A stretch of 64,000 nucleotides of DNA from an uncultured bacterium. GTDB taxonomy: Bacteria > Bacteroidota > Bacteroidia > Chitinophagales > Chitinophagaceae. Below are positions 11,301 to 20,008 of this stretch, piece by piece; positions within the stretch are counted from its first letter, which is position 1; each line of letters opens with the position of its first letter. The notes under the pieces are model-generated. The model searched no databases, was not told where the DNA came from, and was given only the letters and a program-made list of their open reading frames with translations. Made by a program: the position numbers and the translations under genes. The stretch is from NCBI GenBank assembly GCA_903920455.1, contig CAIXLY010000077.1:1-64000 (forward strand), written 5' to 3'.

Positions 11301-11544
11301 CCAGTCGTATGACGATGTTATCAATTTTGTAAATAAGTTAAGCGCAAATATTATTTTTATTCATGGCGAGGCCAATACAAATGTGCCGTATTTTACAGAA
11401 GGGCAAAAGGCTCGGTATGAGGAGTTGCATACTGAGTGGATGTTGTATAAGAAAGAGATGAATGAAATTTTGCAAAAAGACCTTGTCTCATTCAATGCCT
11501 TGTGTAAGTCATTGTTGGTAGACCATGTATTATTTCTTGACTAA
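8335..11544 (+). CDS. Large secreted Asp-box/BNR-repeat (sortilin-like) protein
   Basis: This 1069-residue exported protein (signal peptide within [19 protein letters not shown]) is built mainly of beta-propeller blades carrying Asp-box motifs. I count about ten, including [64 protein letters not shown] and SVDYGKSW. This is the VPS10/sortilin-like fold often labelled glycosyl hydrolase in Bacteroidota. The Asp boxes are structural, and I see no glycosidase catalytic signature, so that label is not supported here. The last 300 residues form a beta-rich then helical tail ([23 protein letters not shown]). A 96-nt gap separates it from the upstream gene, so it may have its own promoter. Its function is unknown; a binding or scaffolding role is plausible. 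Confidence 0.75.
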   Translation: MRQLIKSTKPVSLLFFFMLLLGNATIAQKKIAKKPIATASSIDFNAYFKPLVWRNIGPTRGGRSVAATGVNGNPLVYYMGITGGGLWKTEDAGQSWKNISDGYFNTGSVGAVAVSESDPNVIFVGMGEHAPRGVMTSYGDGVYLSTDAGKTWQHLGLELTRHISSIRIHPTNPDIIYVAAQGALYGPSKERGIYKSVDGGKSWKQILYVDENSGCSDLNMDINNPRVLYAAMWDHRRLPWAIQSGGKGSGLYKSTDAGETWNKIEQGLPDELGKMAVAVSPANSNIVYSLVESNTEKEKGGLFVSIDAGKNWNKVSSDHRLTSRAWYYIELAADPQQENTIYVLGAAGLKSEDGGRTWTEIRGIHSDYHQLWINPTNNKNMVIANDAGAAITFNAGKIWSSQDNHPTGQFYRINVDNLFPYNIYSGQQDYSSIKMASRNTTGGRISEREWTYSAGSESAFLGFDPNNPRYVMGGSYQGTIELLDSQTGEGVGVMIHPVQYQALQPKDMKYRFNWNAPIFYSAHEKNVFYHAGNRLFKTYDMGKSWQVISPDLTTHDTSKMGISGYPYTNEGAGGENYCTISYVAESRLEKGVLYTGSDDGLIHITRDGGASWSNITPPDLGEAVVNAIEVSPHDPAAVYIAANKYKFNDFTPIAYRSVDYGKSWIKIVAGIPYGSFLRVVREDDRRKGLLYAGTERGLYLSYDNGDHWFAYQGNLPIVPITDLRVHRGNLIASTQGRAIWILDDLQPIRSFDPLIAQQIKLMPIAEVFRVSGYSMFDENKDPEQLSPNTVSANPSTGAVMFYHLPDNADSIKEIKIEIKDAQGELVRSFSGTAAAKKSLINLSETDPLLTKRKGLNRFVWDLRRQDMPMIDGVYIEGSYTAGKVRPGMYTVTMTVDGMVSSTQFLIQPDPRVQSSISDYALHDDFLKKLEAEVMDIHVSVIRMRNLSAQIKSMARLAEKDTANQPIIQLAQQLSDRIKNWEEKLIQPKSQSYDDVINFVNKLSANIIFIHGEANTNVPYFTEGQKARYEELHTEWMLYKKEMNEILQKDLVSFNALCKSLLVDHVLFLD

Positions 11545-11574
11545 TATTTCACTCATCGCCCAACTGCGTATAAT

Positions 11575-13047
11575 ATGAATCAGATGAAGCGTAAATTAAA
11601 AAATATCCCTTTGGTACTGGTTCTGGCCTGCATGCTTGTATTGAATCAGTCGCATGCACCACCCAAACAAAGAACGCCAAATATCATCCTCATTTTTATG
11701 GATGATTTGGGCTATGGAGATCTTTCTTGCTATGGGGCAGATGGTATTCATACTCCTAATATTGATAAGCTGGCAGCGGAAGGAATTCGATTTACCAATT
11801 TCATGTCTGCTCAAGCTGTCTGCAGCGCATCTAGGGCGGCCTTGATGACAGGCTCGTATCCCAATAGGGTAGGGATCTCTGGCGCATTGTCACCCAATTC
11901 AACGGTTGGACTTGCTAGAGAAGAAATGACGATTGCCGAATTGCTTAAACAGAAAAATTATGCTACTGGTATTTTTGGTAAATGGCATCTTGGCGATGCA
12001 AAAGAATTTCTGCCATTGCAACAGGGCTTCGATGAGTATCTCGGCATTCCTTACTCCAATGATATGTGGCCAGTTGATTATGATGGAGCGCCTGCTAGAA
12101 AAGGAAGTAATAAGCTTCAGTATCCTCCACTTCCATTGATAAAAAATGATCGGCCGATTAAGATAATTAGTTCGTTAGACGATCAGGCGAAACTCACTGA
12201 GTTGATAACGAACGAAGCTATCGGTTTTATTAAGCGAAATAAGCACAAACCTTTTTTTGCCTATATCCCTCACCCCATGCCCCATGTGCCAATCAATGCA
12301 TCTCCTGCATTTATAGGAAATAGCAAACGCGGGCTTTTTGGTGATGTGATCCAAGAGGTGGATTACCATGTGGGAAGGATTATGAAAACTTTGAAAGAAG
12401 AGGGGCTTGAAGAAAACACGCTTGTTATTTTTACAAGCGATAATGGACCATGGCTAAATTTTGGTGATCATGCTGGTAGTACTGGCGGACTTAGAGAAGG
12501 CAAGGGTACTTCATTTGAAGGAGGGCAACGAGAACCTTGTATTATGCGATGGAAGGGAATTGTTCCAGCAGGAATTGTATCCAATCAGCTTGTGTCAACA
12601 ATCGATATTCTTCCTACGCTTGCCACTCTTGTAGAAGTTCCGCTGCCAGAAAGAAAGATTGATGGTGTTGATATTTCTAGCGTGCTAAAGGGTGACTTGC
12701 ATATCACTCCCAGAAAAACATTTCTTTATTATTACAGACGCAATTCACTTGAGGCGGTGAGAAGAGACAATTGGAAATTGGTTTTTGAACATCGAGGAAG
12801 GTCCTATCTTGGTCAGAGGCCCGGTGTTGGTGGTTTTCCGGGCAATGCTCCAGAAGATGTACTTTTTCCAGAAGCACTCTATAATCTTGAAGTAGACCCT
12901 ACAGAGTCGCATGACGTTAGTGGTTATCATCCTGAAATTGTATCAGCACTTAGGTTGCTTGCAGAAGAAGCAAGAAAAGAACTTGGGGATGATCTCCAGA
13001 AATCACCTGGCTCCGGACGCAGAGGTCCAGGTGAGCTGACCAAATAA
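11575..13047 (+). CDS. Type I sulfatase (arylsulfatase family, formylglycine-dependent)
   Basis: This 490-residue sulfatase hydrolyses a sulfate ester, probably on a glycan, after export (N-terminal hydrophobic segment LVLVLACMLVLNQSHA). Visible family signatures are IILIFMDDLGYGDLSCYG (metal-binding aspartates), the formylglycine motif CSASRAALMTG with Cys at about residue 83 (the accepted C-x-A/P-x-R form), GKWHLG, and FTSDNGPW. Maturation needs a formylglycine-generating enzyme or anaerobic maturase, which is not encoded in this window. It is 30 nt after the Asp-box gene and closes the plus-strand cluster. Together with the GH78 enzyme it points to a sulfated, rhamnose-containing glycan, but this is inference from neighbourhood only. 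Confidence 0.9.
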   Translation: MNQMKRKLKNIPLVLVLACMLVLNQSHAPPKQRTPNIILIFMDDLGYGDLSCYGADGIHTPNIDKLAAEGIRFTNFMSAQAVCSASRAALMTGSYPNRVGISGALSPNSTVGLAREEMTIAELLKQKNYATGIFGKWHLGDAKEFLPLQQGFDEYLGIPYSNDMWPVDYDGAPARKGSNKLQYPPLPLIKNDRPIKIISSLDDQAKLTELITNEAIGFIKRNKHKPFFAYIPHPMPHVPINASPAFIGNSKRGLFGDVIQEVDYHVGRIMKTLKEEGLEENTLVIFTSDNGPWLNFGDHAGSTGGLREGKGTSFEGGQREPCIMRWKGIVPAGIVSNQLVSTIDILPTLATLVEVPLPERKIDGVDISSVLKGDLHITPRKTFLYYYRRNSLEAVRRDNWKLVFEHRGRSYLGQRPGVGGFPGNAPEDVLFPEALYNLEVDPTESHDVSGYHPEIVSALRLLAEEARKELGDDLQKSPGSGRRGPGELTK

Positions 13048-13067
13048 CTTCTCTAATGCTATTCGTC

Positions 13068-14327
13068 TCAGATCTCCAACCCTGCTAGCGAAAGGCTCAT
13101 CTTTTTCAGCTCAATTAATTCTGTATGTTCTACAATATTGTTTGGCATAAGAATAAGCGAAGTGTTATTTGTTTTCCACCAATCTTTTTTATAGAGGGCT
13201 GTAAATGGAATTGTACCAATGAGGTAACTCCTTTCATTGCCAGAATGCCATTCTTCAATACTTTCGAATTCATCTTTTGGGATGTTGCCTAAGTCTTCGA
13301 AGCTGATGAAGACCCGCAGATGGAAGTCGTTGCTCAATTGAGCAGCAGTATGCTGATTTTTCTTTTTGTACTCATACCTGTATCCGTAGCGAAGAGCGCC
13401 AATATCACTCAATACTGCAGATGCTGTTGGAAAACTGCCAGCACCTTTGCCATAAAAGAATTGCTTGTCTGAAAATCCGCTTTCGATGACAACACCATTG
13501 TACTCATTTTTTACAAAATAAAGCTGGTCGGTTTGTTCAACAAACTGTGGCAAGAGAAACGATGCGATTTTGCCATTGTAGAGTTTTTTTGCTTGTCCAA
13601 CAAGTTTGATGGAGAGTCCGCGCGACTGAGCAACTTTTGCATCCAATTCATTGATTTGGGTAATGCCATTGAATAGCATGTTATCTATGGAAGTGATGAT
13701 GCCATAGCTGTGTGCAAGAAGAAGAACCCATTTGTGTGCAGCGTCATATCCTTCTATGTCTAGTTTCGGGTCAGACTCCGCAAAACCAAGCTGTTGTGCG
13801 AGCAGCAATGCCTCTTTAAAATTGAGATGTTCCTCAAACATTTTTGTGAGGATAAAATTGGTTGAACCATTTACAATTGCCTTGATGGAATGAAGCAAGT
13901 CGTTATCATAATACTCTTCGAGATTTCTGATTACAGGAATCGAAGCACATGAGGAAGCTTCGTAGAGTAGTGATCTTCCAGTAGACTCTTGCAATTCTAT
14001 TAGTTCTGCCAAATGTTCTGACAGCATTTTTTTGCTAGCACTCACCACATCTTTGCCATTCTTGAGCGCGGTAGTTACAATTTCATAACCAGCCTTGCTG
14101 TCGTTAATTACCTCTACAATTACATTGATTTCAGGATCTAGTAAAATATCATCTTTTTCTGAAGTGAATATTTCTGCAGGAGCATTTCTTTTCTTTTTAG
14201 TATCCTTTATGCAAACCTTTTTTATTGAAGCTTTTAGCGAAGGGGTTTGTTTAAGGATTTTATAAAGGCCCTCACCTACCACACCAAAGCCGAACATTCC
14301 AATCACTAGGTTTTTCTCTGATGCCAT
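13068..14327 (-). CDS. hom: Homoserine dehydrogenase
   Basis: This enzyme reduces aspartate semialdehyde to homoserine with NAD(P)H, the branch point towards threonine and methionine. The preferred start is ATG 14327 (MASEKNLVIGMFGFGVVGEG), which puts the dinucleotide-binding loop GFGVVGEG at about residues 10-17. The longer ORF-track start at 14363 would overlap the upstream gene. SASKKMLSEH, EASSCASIPVIRNL and GSTNFILTKM match the substrate-binding core, and DPKLDIEGYDAAHKWVLLLAH is the highly conserved family block. At 419 residues it is close to the usual length. It follows metX by 7 nt on the same strand, so it is under control of the SAM riboswitch upstream of metX. That ties it to methionine supply more than to threonine. 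Confidence 0.93.
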   Translation of the reverse strand: MASEKNLVIGMFGFGVVGEGLYKILKQTPSLKASIKKVCIKDTKKKRNAPAEIFTSEKDDILLDPEINVIVEVINDSKAGYEIVTTALKNGKDVVSASKKMLSEHLAELIELQESTGRSLLYEASSCASIPVIRNLEEYYDNDLLHSIKAIVNGSTNFILTKMFEEHLNFKEALLLAQQLGFAESDPKLDIEGYDAAHKWVLLLAHSYGIITSIDNMLFNGITQINELDAKVAQSRGLSIKLVGQAKKLYNGKIASFLLPQFVEQTDQLYFVKNEYNGVVIESGFSDKQFFYGKGAGSFPTASAVLSDIGALRYGYRYEYKKKNQHTAAQLSNDFHLRVFISFEDLGNIPKDEFESIEEWHSGNERSYLIGTIPFTALYKKDWWKTNNTSLILMPNNIVEHTELIELKKMSLSLAGLEI

Positions 14328-14334
14328 CTCAATT

Positions 14335-15360
14335 TTATTTGTTTGGATGAATAAATTTTTCAAGTACTTCTGTCAGCCTATCATGCTCAAGTAAAAAACC
14401 ATCGTGACCATAAACAGATTCAATGATTTCTAATTTTGCATTTGGTACGTGGGCGGCAATAAATCGTTGTTCGCTTGTTGGATAAAGTATATCTGAAGAT
14501 ATACCAACCACAAGGCAAGCTGATTGTATTTGCTGTAGCTTTTCTTCTGCCTCCAATAACCCTCTTCCAATATGATGTGAGTCCATACTCTTCGTTAACA
14601 TATAATAACTGAAAGCGTTGAATCGGTTTGCAAGTTTTTCTCCCTGATAGCGTTGGTAAGATTCACTTCTTGTATTTTCAATTTGCTTATCAAGGTCTTG
14701 CTGAGTCTGGTCGTAGGTTTCGTAGTGTCTATAACTGATTAGGGCAATCGACCTCGCCACTTTCATCCCCTCTCTGCCAGCCTTTGGATTGGCTTCTTGC
14801 CAGGTGCTATCTGCCTCAATTGACATTCTTTGGGAAGCATTGAATGCCTTCCCCCATGGAGAATGAAAGGCATTGGTAGCAATGGGTACGATGTATTGAA
14901 AGAGCGATGGTTGAGCCGTTGCCCATGCCAACAATTGCTGGCCTCCCATTGAGCCACCGATGCCCAACAATATCTTTTCAATCCCCAATTCCAGCCTAAG
15001 TTTATCATACGCTTTGGCCATGTCGAGTGGAGTGAAAAAAGGGAAGGAATGATAGTAAGGTCTACCAGTCTCAGGGTTATGATCCAAAGGGCTAACGCTA
15101 CCATAACAGCTTCCCGGCATGTTTACGCAGACAATGAAATATTTATTTGGGTCAAAAAACTTGCCTTCACCCACCATGCCAGGCCACCATTCCGAAGGGT
15201 TGCTATTGGCTGTCATTGCATGAAATATCCAGACGGCATTGCTTTTGCTTGCATTCAGCGCACCAATGGTAGTGTAGGCGAGTTGAAAATCTCGGATACT
15301 CTTTCCCGATTCTAGTTGAAGCGGGGACTTGTGCTGATATGTTGATAATATTGATTTCAT
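14335..15360 (-). CDS. metX: Homoserine O-acetyltransferase (MetX-type alpha/beta hydrolase)
   Basis: This enzyme transfers an acyl group to homoserine, the first committed step of methionine synthesis. It is an alpha/beta-hydrolase with oxyanion/nucleophile motif GIGGSMGGQQ (Ser at about residue 135), Asp in GISSDILYPTSEQ and His in YGHDGFLLEH. FHAMTANSNPSEWWPGMVG and VNMPGSCYGS are typical of the MetX family. The ORF track begins at 15402, but those codons lie inside the transcription terminator of the leader RNA, so ATG 15360 (MKSILSTYQHKSPLQLESG) is chosen, giving 341 residues. The gene is preceded by a SAM-I riboswitch and followed by hom. Whether acetyl- or succinyl-CoA is the donor cannot be decided by eye. 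Confidence 0.94.
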   Translation of the reverse strand: MKSILSTYQHKSPLQLESGKSIRDFQLAYTTIGALNASKSNAVWIFHAMTANSNPSEWWPGMVGEGKFFDPNKYFIVCVNMPGSCYGSVSPLDHNPETGRPYYHSFPFFTPLDMAKAYDKLRLELGIEKILLGIGGSMGGQQLLAWATAQPSLFQYIVPIATNAFHSPWGKAFNASQRMSIEADSTWQEANPKAGREGMKVARSIALISYRHYETYDQTQQDLDKQIENTRSESYQRYQGEKLANRFNAFSYYMLTKSMDSHHIGRGLLEAEEKLQQIQSACLVVGISSDILYPTSEQRFIAAHVPNAKLEIIESVYGHDGFLLEHDRLTEVLEKFIHPNK

Positions 15361-15387
15361 TGATAAATGACCCATCCGGTTTCGCAT

Positions 15388-15418
15388 AAAAAAACCCATC
15401 ATAAGTCGGATGGGTTTT
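15388..15418 (-). terminator. Riboswitch-controlled intrinsic terminator before metX
   Basis: On the minus strand the RNA reads AAAACCCATC, an 8-nt loop, GATGGGTTTT and further T residues: a 10-bp stem (15409-15418 with 15391-15400) with a U tract at 15394-15388. It lies between the SAM-I aptamer and metX, the expected position of the expression platform. Its loop contains GACTTAT, which is complementary to ATAAGTC at the 3' side of aptamer helix P1. Confidence 0.88.
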
Positions 15419-15457
15419 CAATATGAAGTGTTGAACTTGTCTATAGAAAATATCTGA

Positions 15458-15563
15458 CTTATCTGTCCACGCTGTTGCGTGGATGGAGTTGACACCTTAT
15501 TGCTTTTGGGCTAACAGGTTGTCAAGGCTTCATTGGGCCGATCCCTCTGCCTTTCTGGATAAG
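15458..15563 (-). promoter_or_regulatory. SAM-I (S-box) riboswitch aptamer controlling metX-hom
   Basis: On the minus strand the leader begins CTTATCCAGAAAGGCAGAGG and closes with GATAAG, forming helix P1. The conserved S-box blocks GAGGGATCGGCCC, AATGAAG, GACAACC and AAGGTGTCAACTCC occur in order, and P4 is the hairpin CCACGC-AACA-GCGTGG. These are diagnostic of SAM-I riboswitches, which turn off methionine genes when S-adenosylmethionine is abundant. The aptamer, the terminator at 15388-15418 and two promoters fill the 337-nt space between metX and uvrA. Confidence 0.95.
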
Positions 15564-15581
15564 AAAAATAAAGAACTATTG

Positions 15582-15612
15582 TAAAATTAACCAATTTGAA
15601 AGAAATAACAAA
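15582..15612 (-). promoter_or_regulatory. Candidate metX-hom promoter
   Basis: On the minus strand TTTG (15612-15609) is followed after 19 nt by TAATTTTA (15589-15582). This matches the Bacteroidota -33/-7 pattern (TTTG, about 19 nt, TAnnTTTG) except for the last base. Transcription would start about 10-15 nt before the riboswitch. The 14-mer TTAATTTTACAATA recurs in front of the O-methyltransferase gene at 58027. Confidence 0.55.
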
Positions 15613-15663
15613 ACAGGTAAGTACTATTGGGTAAATTATTGAACCAAAGCGGTTTGGGATGGT

Positions 15664-15671
15664 TAAATTTG
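15664..15671 (+). promoter_or_regulatory. Candidate uvrA -7 box
   Basis: TAAATTTG matches the TAnnTTTG consensus exactly and lies 26 nt before the uvrA ATG. An ATTG at 15638-15641 could serve as -33 element, with a rather long 22-nt spacer. Confidence 0.45.
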
Positions 15672-15697
15672 CAGTGGAGTCAGATTAAAATAAACGA

Positions 15698-18535
15698 ATG
15701 AGCGATTTAGGGATAAAGGATGATTTTATAGAGGTAGTAGGTGCCAGAGCACACAATTTGAAGAATATTGATATAAATATTCCAAAAAATAAATTGGTTG
15801 TAATTACTGGTATTAGCGGTAGCGGAAAATCATCCCTTGCCTTCGATACGATTTACGCAGAAGGGCACAGACGATATATGGAAACTTTTGGCACCTATGC
15901 CCGCCAATTTATGGGCGAGATGGAGAGGCCCGATGTAGATAAAATCACTGGACTTTCGCCGGTTATTTCGATTGAGCAAAAAACAACCAATCGGAATCCC
16001 AGGTCAACAGTAGGCACGGTTACTGAGGTTTATGATTTTCTGCGTTTGCTCTTTGCAAGGGCTGGTGATGCATATTCTTTGAATACCGGCAAGAAGATGG
16101 TCAAGTTCACCGATGAGGAAATCGTAGCGGATGTATTCAAAAAGCTTAAAGAAAAAAAAATAACCATTCTTGCTCCGCTGGTGAGAGGACGAAAAGGTCA
16201 TTACAGAGAACTTTTTGAGGAGATCAGAAAAAAGGGATTTGTCAAGGTACGTGTAGATGGTGAGCTAAAAGACCTCGTTCCAAAAATGCAGGTTGATCGA
16301 TATAAGGTGCATGACATCGAGGTTGTAATCGACCGGTTGGCAGTTACACCCGATATGAAGGTTAGGATTTCCCAAAGCATCAACCAATCAATGATATTGG
16401 GAAAGGGGTTGATATTCATTTTGGAGAATGATAACGACAGGCTTATTCAATACAGTAAAAAGTTGATGTGTGCAGATACTGGATTATCTTATGAGGAGCC
16501 ATCGCCCAATACGTTTTCCTTCAATTCTCCTTATGGGGCTTGCCCGGTATGTAAAGGACTGGGTCAGCAACATGCCATTGATGTCGATGCGGTTGTTCCC
16601 GATAAAACAATTTCAATTTCGGATGGTGCAATTGTACCCCTAGGTGAATCAAAGGATGGGCACTACTATAAAATGGTAGAACAGCTTTCGAAAAAAAATA
16701 AATTCAGCCTCAAGACTCCAATCAGTAATTTGTCTGAAAAGAACCTTAACCTTATACTGTTTGGCAACGAAGACGGATTGGTTACCGAGGATCAATCAGA
16801 TGAATCACCCGCTGCAGAAAACAAAGAATCCTTTGAAGGGATTGCCAGCATGATTTACCGATGGTTTACTGACTCATCGAGCGATTCAGTGAGAGAGTGG
16901 GCTGAAAAGTTCATGATGCTCAAGACCTGCTCTGACTGCAATGGTGCAAGGCTAAAAACTGAAAGTTTATGGTTTCGGGTAGACGGAAAGCATATCTCCG
17001 AGCTTTCTGAAATGAACCTTGCACGCTTGAATGAATGGTTTACCAAGGTTGAAGAAAGGTTGGAATCAAGACAAAACTTAATTGCAAAAGATATTCTAAA
17101 AGAAATCAGAAGTCGACTTGGATTTCTGCTGGATGTTGGGCTTGGTTACTTGTCGCTTAATAGACCCACTCGTTCATTAAGTGGCGGTGAGTCTCAGCGG
17201 ATTAGGCTGGCAACCCAAATTGGTTCACAATTACAGGGCATCACCTATATTCTTGATGAACCATCGATTGGATTGCATCAGCGAGACAATCAGCAGTTGA
17301 TTGTTGCGTTACAGAATCTTCGTGACATTGGAAATAGTGTATTGGTGGTAGAGCATGATAAGGATATCATGCTAGCTGCAGACTATCTCATAGATGTTGG
17401 TCCGCGTGCAGGTATTCATGGTGGGAGAATTGTGGCACAGGGTACACCCAAGGACGTGTGCAAGTCAAATTCGGATACTGCCCTCTACTTGAACAACAAG
17501 AAAAAAGTAGAATTACCGGAGGAGAGGAGAAAAGGAACAGGCAACATCATGTCGCTTATTGGTGCAAGTGGAAATAATTTAAAGAAGGTTGATGTTCATA
17601 TTCCATTGGGCACTTTTGTTTTGGTCACAGGGGTAAGTGGCAGTGGAAAATCTACGCTCATCAACGAAACCCTATATCCCATTTTGAGCCAGCACTGCTT
17701 TGATTCAAAGCAAGCTCCTATGCCATATAAAAAAATCAATGGGTTAGAATTTATTGATAAGGTGATTGAGATTGATCAATCTCCTATTGGCCGAACGCCA
17801 AGAAGTAATCCTGCAACCTATTGTAATTTTTTTACGGATATTCGTCAGTTGTTTGCTTCGATTCCAGAAGCTAAAATCAGGGGATATAATGCTGGCAGGT
17901 TTTCTTTCAATGTTAAAGCCGGTAGGTGTGACGTGTGTGAAGGGGGTGGACTTAGGGTAATCGAGATGAGCTTCCTGCCGGATGTCTATGTGCATTGTGA
18001 AAAGTGCAATGGCAAAAGATACAATAGAGAAACATTAGAGATTAGGTATAAGGGGAAATCGATTAGTGATGTATTGGACATGACTGTTGATCAGGCAGTA
18101 GAGTTTTCCCAACAGATTCCTTATCTCTATAGAAAAATCAAGGTATTGCAAGAGGTTGGGTTAGGTTATATCACATTGGGGCAATCAGCTGTAACCCTTA
18201 GTGGCGGTGAGGCACAGCGCGTAAAACTTGCCACAGAATTGGCTAAAAGAGATACTGGTAAAACATTTTACATCCTTGATGAACCCACTACCGGACTCCA
18301 TTTTCAAGATATCAATTTGTTGTTGAACGTATTGAACAAACTCGTTAATCGAGGAAATACAGTGTTGGTGATAGAACACAACATGGATGTCATTAAGGTA
18401 GCAGATTATATTATTGATCTTGGTCCCGAAGGTGGGGATGGAGGCGGTACCATTCTCTATGAAGGGCTTCCTGAAGGACTTGTAAAAGTAAAGGCTAGTC
18501 ACACTGCCAAATTTCTAAAGCAGGAGCTTGGGTAG
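15698..18535 (+). CDS. uvrA: Excinuclease ABC subunit A (UvrA)
   Basis: This is the damage-recognition ATPase of nucleotide excision repair; it acts with UvrB and UvrC, neither of which is in this window. At 945 residues it has the usual bacterial length. The two ABC modules are visible. The first has Walker A GISGSGKS near residue 38, zinc-site cysteines CPVCKGLG near 282, and signature SGGESQRIRLA near 495. The second has Walker A GVSGSGKS near 645, zinc finger CDVCEGGG...HCEKC near 744-770, and signature SGGEAQRVKLA near 835. Two Walker B motifs (YILDEPSIGLH and YILDEPTTGLH) are intact. The gene is divergent from metX and its promoter lies in the shared 337-nt region. Confidence 0.98.
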   Translation: MSDLGIKDDFIEVVGARAHNLKNIDINIPKNKLVVITGISGSGKSSLAFDTIYAEGHRRYMETFGTYARQFMGEMERPDVDKITGLSPVISIEQKTTNRNPRSTVGTVTEVYDFLRLLFARAGDAYSLNTGKKMVKFTDEEIVADVFKKLKEKKITILAPLVRGRKGHYRELFEEIRKKGFVKVRVDGELKDLVPKMQVDRYKVHDIEVVIDRLAVTPDMKVRISQSINQSMILGKGLIFILENDNDRLIQYSKKLMCADTGLSYEEPSPNTFSFNSPYGACPVCKGLGQQHAIDVDAVVPDKTISISDGAIVPLGESKDGHYYKMVEQLSKKNKFSLKTPISNLSEKNLNLILFGNEDGLVTEDQSDESPAAENKESFEGIASMIYRWFTDSSSDSVREWAEKFMMLKTCSDCNGARLKTESLWFRVDGKHISELSEMNLARLNEWFTKVEERLESRQNLIAKDILKEIRSRLGFLLDVGLGYLSLNRPTRSLSGGESQRIRLATQIGSQLQGITYILDEPSIGLHQRDNQQLIVALQNLRDIGNSVLVVEHDKDIMLAADYLIDVGPRAGIHGGRIVAQGTPKDVCKSNSDTALYLNNKKKVELPEERRKGTGNIMSLIGASGNNLKKVDVHIPLGTFVLVTGVSGSGKSTLINETLYPILSQHCFDSKQAPMPYKKINGLEFIDKVIEIDQSPIGRTPRSNPATYCNFFTDIRQLFASIPEAKIRGYNAGRFSFNVKAGRCDVCEGGGLRVIEMSFLPDVYVHCEKCNGKRYNRETLEIRYKGKSISDVLDMTVDQAVEFSQQIPYLYRKIKVLQEVGLGYITLGQSAVTLSGGEAQRVKLATELAKRDTGKTFYILDEPTTGLHFQDINLLLNVLNKLVNRGNTVLVIEHNMDVIKVADYIIDLGPEGGDGGGTILYEGLPEGLVKVKASHTAKFLKQELG

Positions 18536-18564
18536 GATATCAAAGAAGATCGAGTAGCGTGTTG

Positions 18565-19548
18565 CTAAAATGTCGACGGACATTGAATTGATTTAACCTG
18601 GTTTCGACCAAAGTATTTAAGGTCTCCAATCCTAAAGCTTACTCTTAAGTTGATGGAATAATACGAGTCGTTGTTTCGCGGTTGTCCTCTTTGTGATCCA
18701 GGAAAGTAATTGGTCAGATAACTGCCTCCATTTTTAAACGCAGCCTTATTTGACATTTGAAATGCGATTTTTGCTTCTTCGCTGCTGGCACCAAAATAAT
18801 TTTCAAAATCTTGTTTGCTGATGTAATTGGTACTGACATCATCCACATAATCTGTGAATGTTTTGCGCGTGACAACTTCTAATCCGATGGCAAGGCTTCT
18901 GTTGACAAAATATTTTAAGCCAAAACCATAAGGCATATGAAAATTAGTAAGGCTATACTCTTTTCTTTCAGGGTAGTTTGGCATGCCCTGACCCTCAGTG
19001 CGCAACGGTTTTAAATCAACCCATCTGCTTGAGCCAGACTCATCAATATACTGAGCTTGGGGGTTGAAGTGAAAGGCACCAATGCCGATAAGAAAATAAG
19101 GATGTATGTGGTGGTAGACTTCGTTGGGGTCATATTCAAGAAATACTGTGGGAAAAAATTCTAATGCAAGATAGACCTCACTGATATTTGATCGGAAGTG
19201 TTGGTTCCTGTTTCTTCTGGCATCTTCAATACCTCCTCTGCCGTTGATTAGGCTATCGGCTGCACCAACCCTACCCGCATTGATTGCGAATTGAATATTC
19301 AAATGCTCTGATGGACGGTAGGCTAGATATACTCCTGTCAATGATTTTGTCAAAGAGAGTTGATTGTCTTTCAGGAATGCACCACCCTTCCCTGCATTGC
19401 CACCCAGGTCACCGAGAAAATTAGATAGTCCATAGGTGACCCCAAATTCCATTTTCGGCAGCTGAGCGGATGCAGACAAATGGAGTACGCTTATTGCTAT
19501 TATTGATAGGAACGTCCTCAAAGGGTTATGGATTGGGCTTGATGTCAT
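18565..19548 (-). CDS. DUF6089-type outer membrane beta-barrel protein
   Basis: This 327-residue exported protein (signal peptide ending LSASAQ) has alternating beta-strand character and the opening MEFGVTYGLSNFLGDLGG typical of the DUF6089 family of Bacteroidota. Its C-terminal strand block (YYSINLRVSFRIGDLKYFGRN) fits a porin-like barrel. No function is known for the family. It starts 4 nt after the GNAT gene stop, so the two form a minus-strand operon, although no functional link is evident. Confidence 0.75.
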   Translation of the reverse strand: MTSSPIHNPLRTFLSIIAISVLHLSASAQLPKMEFGVTYGLSNFLGDLGGNAGKGGAFLKDNQLSLTKSLTGVYLAYRPSEHLNIQFAINAGRVGAADSLINGRGGIEDARRNRNQHFRSNISEVYLALEFFPTVFLEYDPNEVYHHIHPYFLIGIGAFHFNPQAQYIDESGSSRWVDLKPLRTEGQGMPNYPERKEYSLTNFHMPYGFGLKYFVNRSLAIGLEVVTRKTFTDYVDDVSTNYISKQDFENYFGASSEEAKIAFQMSNKAAFKNGGSYLTNYFPGSQRGQPRNNDSYYSINLRVSFRIGDLKYFGRNQVKSIQCPSTF

Positions 19549-19552
19549 TTAA

Positions 19553-20008
19553 TTATTTTAGTCTAATCATACTAATATGAGGAATATTATCTTCCAAGTA
19601 CATATCGCTGCATTGTTCAAAGCCAAGGTTTTCATAAAACTTTTTTAGGTAGAGTTGCGCTCCAATTTTGATTGGCAATTCGCCGTTTAACCTGATACAC
19701 TCTTGGATAGCTTTTTCCATTAAGGCAATACCAATTCCTCTTTTTCTGTATCGGGGCGAGCTCACCACTCTGCCAACTGACGCTTCTTCAAAGGCAATGC
19801 CCTGTTTCAATATTCTTGCGGTTGCTACCAATTCTTCCCCAATCTTTGCTTGAAGGTGATGTGCTGATTGATCAAGGTTGTCCATATCTTGGAAAATACA
19901 TTGCTGCTCTACCACAAATACCTCAGATCTTAGCCTGAGGATATTATATACTTCAGCTCCTGAGAGTTCGTGGAATGGTTTGATTGTCCAGATAATCTTT
20001 TCTTCCAC
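19553..20008 (-). CDS. GNAT N-acetyltransferase, ElaA family
   Basis: This 151-residue GNAT-fold acetyltransferase uses acetyl-CoA. The ElaA-like N-terminus EEKIIWTIKPFHELSGAEVYNILRLRSEVFVVEQ and the acetyl-CoA loop RVVSSPRYRKRGIGIALME (R/Q-x-x-G-x-G/A type) are clear, as is the terminal FYENLGFEQ segment. The acceptor substrate is unknown. It is the first gene of a minus-strand pair with the DUF6089 gene and is divergent from recG. Confidence 0.85.
   Translation of the reverse strand: MEEKIIWTIKPFHELSGAEVYNILRLRSEVFVVEQQCIFQDMDNLDQSAHHLQAKIGEELVATARILKQGIAFEEASVGRVVSSPRYRKRGIGIALMEKAIQECIRLNGELPIKIGAQLYLKKFYENLGFEQCSDMYLEDNIPHISMIRLK

Noticed and set aside
15361-15402. N-terminal extension of MetX in the ORF track (MMGFFMRNRMGHLS)
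   Set aside because: These codons are the U tract and 3' arm of the riboswitch terminator, so ATG 15360 is the real start.
15466-15481. GC-rich hairpin CCACGC-AACA-GCGTGG considered as a terminator
   Set aside because: It is helix P4 of the SAM-I aptamer and has no U tract.
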